Shown: positions 8,336 to 17,300 of the stretch, one piece after another
How positions within the stretch are numbered: position 1 is the first letter of the stretch
Layout of the letters: every line of letters starts with the position of its first letter
NCBI RefSeq assembly: GCF_028598555.1
Contig: NZ_JAQRFN010000011.1
Span: forward strand, 62,001-126,000
Length of the DNA: 64,000 nucleotides
Direction of reading: 5' to 3'
Origin: Xenorhabdus anantnagensis
Lineage (GTDB): Bacteria > Pseudomonadota > Gammaproteobacteria > Enterobacterales > Enterobacteriaceae
Notes under the pieces: generated by a model
Database searches by the model: none
Told to the model about the DNA's origin: nothing
What the model saw: the letters and a program-made list of their open reading frames with translations, nothing else
Position numbers and translations under genes: made by a program

Positions 8336-11300
8336 TTAATGGTTACGGTTCGGATTATTTAATGCGGCTAAGTACTTTAGGTTTGTCGTCTTAGCCAGTT
8401 CACATACCTTAGCCATTTCAAATAGCGTGGGATGCGTGAACAGGGTTATCAATGGAATCTCCATGCCTTGCTCACGTATACGCGCCAACAATTGTATCGC
8501 TATCAGCGAATGTCCTCCCAGTGCGAAGAAATTGTCATGGCGGCCGACCTGTTCCCGTTTCAGCAATTTCTGCCAGATCTGGGCCAGCGCTGTTTCCATA
8601 TCACCGATGGGAGTTTCATAGCCGGAGGCCACAGCGGCAGATTGCCCAGATGTCGGCAGTGCTTGGTGATCGTATTGACCATCAGGGGCTAATATTAACG
8701 TATCTTGTGGGTAGTCGGCTTGCGTGGCCTTGAAATCGGCCAATAACCGTTGGCGTTCGGTGGCAGACATAATGGATATGTCCATGATTGGCCGTTGGGG
8801 TTGATTTTCCAGCGCTTCAACCAGATTTGCCAAAGCCGTAGCCATATAACCTATCAGACGTGACGGATCAATTCCCGACACAGCTTGGGCAGACAACAGA
8901 AAGCTTTTGCCCAAATTATCTACAGCTAAATAGAGAGGATAGTGAGTTCTCTCTTGTCCTGTGACCAGACGTATGCCTTCCCATCCGGTATTAGTCGTAT
9001 TCGATTGGCTATGTTTCGATTGGCTGTGTTTCGATTGACCATGTTTCGATTGACCATGTTTCAATTGACTATGGCGATAGTTAAGGAGTGCATTGAAGAG
9101 CGGCAAGGGAGGAGTGACTCCGCTACAGCGTTGAGCCAGCGCCAGAGGAGCCTGTTCGTGCTCAAGCAATCGCGCCAGACTGCGGTAGGCCTCTTGCACG
9201 GTTGCCTGTACGCTATTTTCGGCAAGCTGGAACCGTACAGGCAGGGTATTGATGAACAAGCCCAAAATCCGCTCGATATCGGGACTTCCCTGCATACGTC
9301 CCAGCAAGACTGTCCCGAAGACGACATCATCCCGTCCGCTTATTTCTGCCAGCACTTTTGCCCATGCGACATGGAACAGTGCTCCGGGGCTGACTCCCTG
9401 ACGGTGTGCCTGCTTGCGGATCTTTCTGGACAGTGCGGCATTAAGTGGCCTGATAACTTCAGTTATCTGTCTATCTCCACTGTAAACATCCAGTATTGCG
9501 AAAGGGGCGGTTGGTGTATCCACGTCGGCGAGCATCTCACGGAAAAAGGCTTCGTGGTCTGATATTGGTGCACGCAAGGACTGGGCAATAAAGTGACGAT
9601 AAGGCAGTGCAGGAGGCAATTGTCCGGTATGCTGGTGCAAAAGTTCATTGATTTCAGCAATGATAAGGCCCAGCGATATATGGTCGTTAAGTATATGGTG
9701 GCAGCAGAAGGCCAGTAGCCATTCACCTTGATGCGGGTCATGGGCGATATCGGCGGAGAATAACGGTGCCTGGTTCACATCAATACGGTGATGGTGCGGA
9801 TCTGTATGCGCCAGTAACTGAGATGGCACGTCTTTATCGTTGTCTGGCACAAAGGTGTTGATGTGCAGGGAAGCCTGACGCCAGACAACTTGTACTGGCT
9901 GTGTTAAGCCTTCCCAGCAAATGGCAGTGCGCAAAATATCGTGGCGGTTAATGATCTGTTGCAAGGCCGCCAGAAAAGCATCAAGGCGATAGCGGGTGTC
10001 GAAAGCAAACAAGGTATGCAACAGATAAACGTCTCCTTGTGTTTGCAGCAGATGGTGGAACAGCATACCTTCCTGTAATGGTGCGAGTGGGTAGATATCC
10101 TGAATATTGGTGAAACCATCAGGCAGGGTAGCGGCGATAGCATCAATTTCGGGTTGCGTCAGGGAAACCAGCGGCAGCATATCGGGCGTGATGGCGGTGC
10201 AGCCATCAGGGATGAGATTGGGCGGTACGGTATACACAGTTGCATTCTCTTTAACTACTTGCATTACTTTTGCCATCTCAGCCAGCGTTGGCGAAGAGAA
10301 TACTGTACGAATATCAAGGCTCCAGCCTAGGTTACGCAGTCGTTCGATCAGGCTGATTACCATCAGTGAATGACCACCTAGCTCAAAGAAATGATCATAA
10401 CGTCCCACCTTTTCCAGCTCTAATAATGTTTGCCAGATCTCGGCCAGCGCTATTTCCCTATCGCCGAGCGGCGCTTCATAAGTGCGGGTCACGATTGACG
10501 CCTGATCCGGCATCGGCAGCGCCTGACGGTCGAGCTTGCCATTTGGTGCGAGTGGGAACGCATCCAGTGTCACAAATGCGCTGGGCAGCATATATTCGGC
10601 AAGATGCTGCGCGAGTTGTTGTCGCAGTTCCGCTGGCACGAGCTCTGTATTGGGTTCTGCGATCAGATAAGCAATAAGACGCTTGTCCCCCCCTGCTTTT
10701 TCATAAGAAGCAGGCTCGCGGGCAAGTACGATCGCCTCACGCACGCCGGAGCATTGCATCAATCTGGTTTCAATTTCTCCCAGTTCAATACGGAAACCGC
10801 GTAGCTTGACCTGAAAATCATTGCGGCCAAGGTACTCGATATTGCCGTCAGATCGCCAGCGAGCCAAGTCGCCGGTCTTATACATGCGAGCGCTGGGGTA
10901 TTCGCTGAATGGATCAACGACAAATTTCTCCGCTGTCAGTTCGGGTTGGTTTGAATAACCACGGGCGACCCCCATACCACCGATATAGATTTCACCGCTT
11001 ACGCCGATAGGAACCGGCTGACCGAGTGCATCCAAAATATAGATACGTGTATTGGAGAGTGGTCGGCCAATCGGGATGTTGTTGGTAATAGACAAAGTAT
11101 TTTCTTTATCTATCACCATGTTGCTATCGACCATCATAGTTGAGGCAGTAACGGTGATCTCGGTGGGTCCATAGGCGTTGATCCAGCGGCAGGATTGTAT
11201 TTCTGGGCACGACAGCCAGTCCTTTAAATAGCGGGGTTCTACTTTATCACCCCCAACAATAATGGTGCGTAGGTAGGGGCTGAAACCGCTGCGTCCTGCC

Positions 11301-14300
11301 CTCATTTCTTGTACCCAATGGTGCCAGAAAGCGGTCGGTATATTTATGATAGTCACTTTTTGTTCACGCAAAAAATCGACAAAAGTGATATTTGGTATTT
11401 TGATATGGGGTGGACGCAGCACCAGTGTGGCACCCGATGCCAGAGTAGGGAAAATATCCGACACTGAAATATCAAACGCAACGGTGACAAATTGCAGGAT
11501 GCGATCGCCCAACTGGGGTTCGCTGACCTGAAATTGGGCATGGATGAGGCTCACGACATTATGATGTTCCAGCATGACACCCTTTGGATGTCCGGTTGAA
11601 CCAGAGGTATAGATAATATAGGCCAAGTGGTGTGGTTGTAGTCCGATTTGTTTGCTGTCTGGATTATGCGCAGGCTGTTTTTTTATGTGGTTTTGGTGAG
11701 TTTCATCGTCCAACAACCAGATAGGAATGTCTTGTATGGGTAACCGTGTCTGCAAGTGTTTCTGAGTCAGCAGTATTGCAGGTTTGCAGTCGGATAACTG
11801 ATAAACCAGTCGTTCGGTGGGATATTCTGGATCGAGCGGGATGTAACCGGCCCCCGCTTTTAAGATCCCGAACAGGCCGATGATCATGTCTGAGCCCCGT
11901 TCAACATGAATTGCCACACGATCATCAGGGCGCACGCCAAAAGCAATCAGGCTGTGTGCCAGTTGATTGGCACGGTGGTTCAGATCGTGATAACTCAGAG
12001 ATTGCCTTTCAAAGACTACCGCGTCGGCATCCGGCGTGCGTTGCACTTGCGCTTCGAATAATTGATGAATCAGCATATCTTGTGGGATATCTGTTTGAGT
12101 AGGATTGAATTCCGCCAACAATTGCTGTTGTTCTGAAGCTGATAATATTGGCAGACGAGCAATGGTTTGTGTCTCATCGGTTGTCATGGCAGTCAGCACA
12201 CGGGTGAGATAGCCCACCATGCGTTCAATTGTCGTCCGGTCGAATAGGCTTGATGCATATTCCAGATAACCACTGAGACCATCTTGGGTTTCGGTCAGTA
12301 CCAGCGTTAGGTCAAAGTACGCACTGCGATGTGGCTGCTCCACCAATGAGACAGATAAACCAGATAATTCAAGATGTTGGCTGGCAGTATTGTTGAAAGC
12401 CAACATAACCTGAAAGATCGGGCTGTAACTCAGGCTGCGCTCAGGTTGCAGGATTTCCACTAATTGTTCAAAAGGCAGGTCTTGATGTGCATAGGCTGCC
12501 AGTACCCGTTCACGGACATGGGCAAGCAGATCTGCCACTGAGTTGCTTGGCTCCAATTCAACACGTAAAGGCAGGGTATTGACGAAAAAGCCGATCAGCC
12601 CCTCAAGTTCACTCTGTGAACGGTTGGCGACGGGCGTACCGATGACAATATCATCCTGTCCACTCAGGCGGGCAAGCACGATCCCCCAAGCTGCCAGCAG
12701 GGTCATAAATAACGTTGTATCCTGACGTTGTCCCAGAGCTTTGAGAGCAGACAATAAATCAGCATTCAGGTGAACGGGCACGAGATCGCCTGAGTAATCT
12801 TGCTCTGGTGGACGAGAGCGGTCGGTGGGGAGAGCCAGTAATGTCGGTGCGTTCTGAAGCTGCTTTTGCCAAAATTCCTGTTGTGCAATGAGAACCTCTC
12901 CTTGCAGCCATTTCTGTTGCCAGACGGCATAATCGGCGTATTGGATGGGGAGGGGCGGTAAAGGTGCCGCATTTTCCCCCAGTGCAGCACGATAGAGTGC
13001 GCCCAGCTCGCGGAGCAATATGCCCATCGACCAACCATCAGTGATGATATGATGCTGGGTGAGGATCAGCCTGTATTCTTCGTTCTCCAGTTGCAGCAAT
13101 CGTCCCCGAATCAATGGCTCACTAGTAAAATTAAATGGAGTTTGTGTTTCGAGTTCCATCAATTCGTCAATACGGGTTATGCGAGTTGCTCTGTCTAAGC
13201 TGCGTAGATCATGGCAGGTCAAGGCAAAGCCGATATCTGCGGCATCAATGTGCTGGTAAGGTTGCTCATCAATCAGGACAAAACGGGTACGTAAACTTTC
13301 ATGCCGGCTGACGAGGCGGTCAAGCGCAGCCGTAAACGCAGCATGATCGAGATGACCGCTGAGATGCAGGACTATCGGGATCTGATAGGCCAGATTGACT
13401 TCGGTATTGAGGCGGGTGAGGAACCACAAGCGTTGTTGAGAGAAGGAGAGTGGCAGTGGCTGGCTGCGATCGGTAGCAGGAACAACAATTTGGGTTGTCA
13501 CAGGCGTGTCGGTGAGTTTGGTAGCCAAATCGGTAAGGACAGGGTGAGCAAAGAGTTGCTGCAAGTGCAATTCCCGCGCCAGTTTCTGGCGTATTCGTGC
13601 GGCAAGTTGGATTGCAAGCAGGGAATGACCACCGAGTTCAAAGAAATGATCATGCCGACCAACTTGTTCCAATTTCAACAGTTCTTGCCAAATCTCGGCC
13701 AGCCTTGTTTCCATGTTTCCGATGGGCGCTTCATAATTGCGGGTTACCCGTGCCGTCTGATCAGGCATTGACAGTGCCTGACGGTCGAGTTTGCCATTGG
13801 GTGTCAATGGAAAGGCATCGAGCGTCACAAAGGCACTGGGCAGCATATATTCGGCAAGGTGTTGTGCAAGTTGCTGGCGCAGTTCTGTCGGTATCAGTGT
13901 TGTATTCGGTTTGGCGAGCAGATAAGCCACCAGACGCTTTTCGCCCCCTGTTTTTTCATAAGAAGCATCCTCACGGGCAATCACAACCGCCTCGCGTACA
14001 TTGTGACATTGCCCCAGTCTGGCTTCGATTTCGCCGAGTTCAATACGAAAGCCACGTATCTTGACCTGAAAATCATTACGACCAAGGTATTCAATATTGC
14101 CGTCAGGCAACCAGCGAGCCAGATCGCCGCTTTTGTATAGTCGGGCATCAGGGGTGGTAGAAAAAGGATCAGAAAGAAAGTGTTTTGCGGTTAGCTCTGG
14201 AAGGTTCAGATAACCGCGGGCGACACCGATTCCGCCAATGTAAAGCTCCCCTGTCACACCTATTGGAACAGGTTCTCCGTGGTTATCAAGAAGGTAAATT

Positions 14301-17300
14301 TGGGTATTGGCGATGGGTTTCCCCATGGGGACTTGTCCGATATAACGATCGGATACACACCGCCAGGCAGTGACATGAATCGCTGCTTCAGTAGGGCCAT
14401 ATAAGTTATGCAACTGACAGTGGGCAAAATGGGACAGACATTTCTGTTGTAAGGCGTAAGGAAACGCTTCACCACTGCAAAAGATGTGGCGCAGGGAAGA
14501 GCAGCGTCCGGCGGGAATAGCATTAAGAAACTGTTGTAACATGGCAGGCACAAAGTGGATGATAGTTATTCTGCGTCTTTCTATCTCGGACAATAAATAG
14601 TGTGGATCTTTATGACCATCGGGGAGAGCCAAAATTAATTGAGCGCCGAACATCAGAGACGGGAATAACTCCCAAACGGAAACATCAAAACTGAACGGTG
14701 TTTTCTGCAAAACACGATCCTGCGGAGTTAATTGATAAGTCTCCTGTGCCCAGAGTAAACAATTCACGACACTGCGGTGCTCATTCATTACCCCTTTGGG
14801 CAAACCTGTCGAACCAGAGGTATACATCACATAAGCCAAATGGCGTGAGGTCAGGCCAAGAGTCTGGGGATCTGGATTGTTGGTTGGCATGTCCGCAGTA
14901 AGGGAGGCAAGATTGTTGAGATCCACAATAGATACGGTGCTGGCCGGCTGTTTGAGTAATGTTGTTTGGGTAAGCAAGGCAACAGGAGCGGCATCCTCAA
15001 GTATATAGGCCAGCCGTTCGGCAGGATAGCTTGGATCGAGCGGAACATAGGCTCCGCCAGCCTTGAGGATAGCGAGTAATCCCACCACCATGACAAGACT
15101 ACGTTCAGAACAAATTGCCACCCGATCATCCGGGCGGACACCTAAGACAATCAGATAATGCGCTAAACGATTGGCTCGCTGGTTCAGCTCATCGTAGCTC
15201 AGCGATTGCCCTTCAAAGACGACTGCAATCGCATCGGGATTATGTTGTACCTGCTTTTCAAATACTTGGTGAATCAATGCGTTTTGCGGAAAATCGACCG
15301 TTGTATTTTGAGAGGATGCAAGGTCTTGAGAAAATGAACGGTCTTGAGAAGATTGAATCGTGTTGAAATCCACCAGTAACTGTTGCCGCTCCCTGACAGG
15401 CAAAATAGAAATATCCAGAATGGGCTGGTGGGGTGAGGTTCCCAGCGCTTCGACCAATCCCGTCAGGGCTGTAGTCATATAGTCAATCAGACGCATCGGC
15501 TCGATGTCTGATACGGTTTGAGCAACCAAACTAAATCCATCTCCCCAATCATCTACAAACAAACCGATGGGATAATTGCTTCTCTCTTCTTGCATCAGCA
15601 GGCGTATGCCTGCCCATTTAGCCAAGGTGGTATCTGATTGACTATGACGATAGTTGAGTAGTGTGTTGAAGAGCGGCAAAGGGGGGATCACGCTACTACA
15701 ATGCTGGGCCTGCGTCAGTGTCGCCTGTTCGTGCTCCAGTAACCTCATCAAACTGAGGTAGGTCTCTTGAACGGTTGTCTGTGCGCTATTACCTGTAAGC
15801 TTGATCCGAATGGGCAAGGTATTAATAAGCAGCCCCATAACTTGATCGATACCAGCACTACCCTGCATACGACCCAGCAATACCGTACCGAAGACCACAT
15901 CATCACGCCCACTGGTTTTTGCCAGCACCAGCGCCAAAGCAACATGAAACAATATACTGGAGCTGACACCCTGACGCCGGGCTTGTGTGCGGATAGCTTT
16001 GGACAATGCGACATCAAGTGGCTGTTTGGTCTCCGATATCTGCCTATCCCCACTGTGAATATCCAGTATCCCGAAAGGAACTGTCGGTGCATCTACATCA
16101 GAGAACTCTTTACGGAAATAGGCTTCGTGATCTGAAGCTGGCACATACAGAGATTGGGCGACAAAGTTACGGTAAGGTAATACTGGGGGTAACTTTTCAG
16201 AAGGGCGGTTGTCAAGATGCCCGCTTTCGGTATGGCTACGTAATGTATGGCTACGCAATAATGCATCGATTTCATTAATAATACGTTCCAATGTCATATG
16301 GTCACAGATTAAATGATGGAGACACAAAACCAGTAACCACTCACTCTGATGTGGATCATAGGCAATGTCGGCAGAGAATAGTGGTGCCTGACTCACATCA
16401 AGACGGTACTGATGGGGATCAGTGTGTGATAGCAATTGAGAAGGGATATCCTGTTCGCTACTCGGTAAAAACGTATTAATGTTCAACGATGCCTGCCGCC
16501 AGACAACTTGCACCGGTTGTGCCAACCCCTGCCAGTAGATTGAAGTGTGCAGAATATCGTGACGGTTAATGACCAGTTGTAAGGCACCAAGAAAGGTATC
16601 GAGCTGTTCGCGGGTGTCGAAGGCAAGCAAATTGCGTAACAGATAAGTATCCCCCTGTCTCTGTAACAGATAATGGAACAAAATTCCTTCCTGTAATGGT
16701 GAGAGCGGATAGATATCTTGGATATTGGCAGTACCACCAGGAATCGTGGCGGCGATGGCATCAATCTCGTGCTGAGATAGGGAAACTAAAGGCAGCATGT
16801 CGGGTGTAATAGCAGTACAGCCGTCCGGGATAAGATTGGGCGGCACTGTGAACATAGCCGCATGTTCTTGTTCCACATTTCCTTGAACCATATCCTCCTG
16901 AGCTGACAGTATCGCTTTTGCCATCTCGTGCAGTACAGGCTTGGTGAATACATTTCGTATGTCAAGAGTCCATCCCAGATCGCGCAGTTTTTCGATCAGG
17001 CTAACGGCTATCAGCGAATGTCCGCCAAGCTCGAAAAAGTGGTCATAGCGGCTGACACACTTCACTCCGAGCAACGTTTGCCAAATTTGGCTCAGGGTGA
17101 TTTCTGCTTCTCCTGTAGGGGCTTGGTAACTACGTGTGACGATTGCAGTATGATCTGGTTTAGGGAGCGCCTGACGGTCAAGTTTGCCATTGGGTGTCAG
17201 TGGAAAGGCATCGAGTGTCACAAAGGCACTGGGTATCATGTATTCTGCAAGATGTTGCGCGAGCTGTTGCCGCAATGCCAGTGGCTCCAGTTCAACATCC

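Noticed and set aside
8942-9562. 206-codon + strand frame opposite the NRPS
   Set aside because: Antisense to conserved condensation-domain sequence; its repeated N-terminal part mirrors the SKHGQ repeat. No independent evidence.
12759-13038. Two overlapping ~90-codon frames parallel to the NRPS coding strand, in other frames
   Set aside because: They lie wholly within the A3/C3 coding sequence and contain no domain; shadows of a GC-richer coding region.
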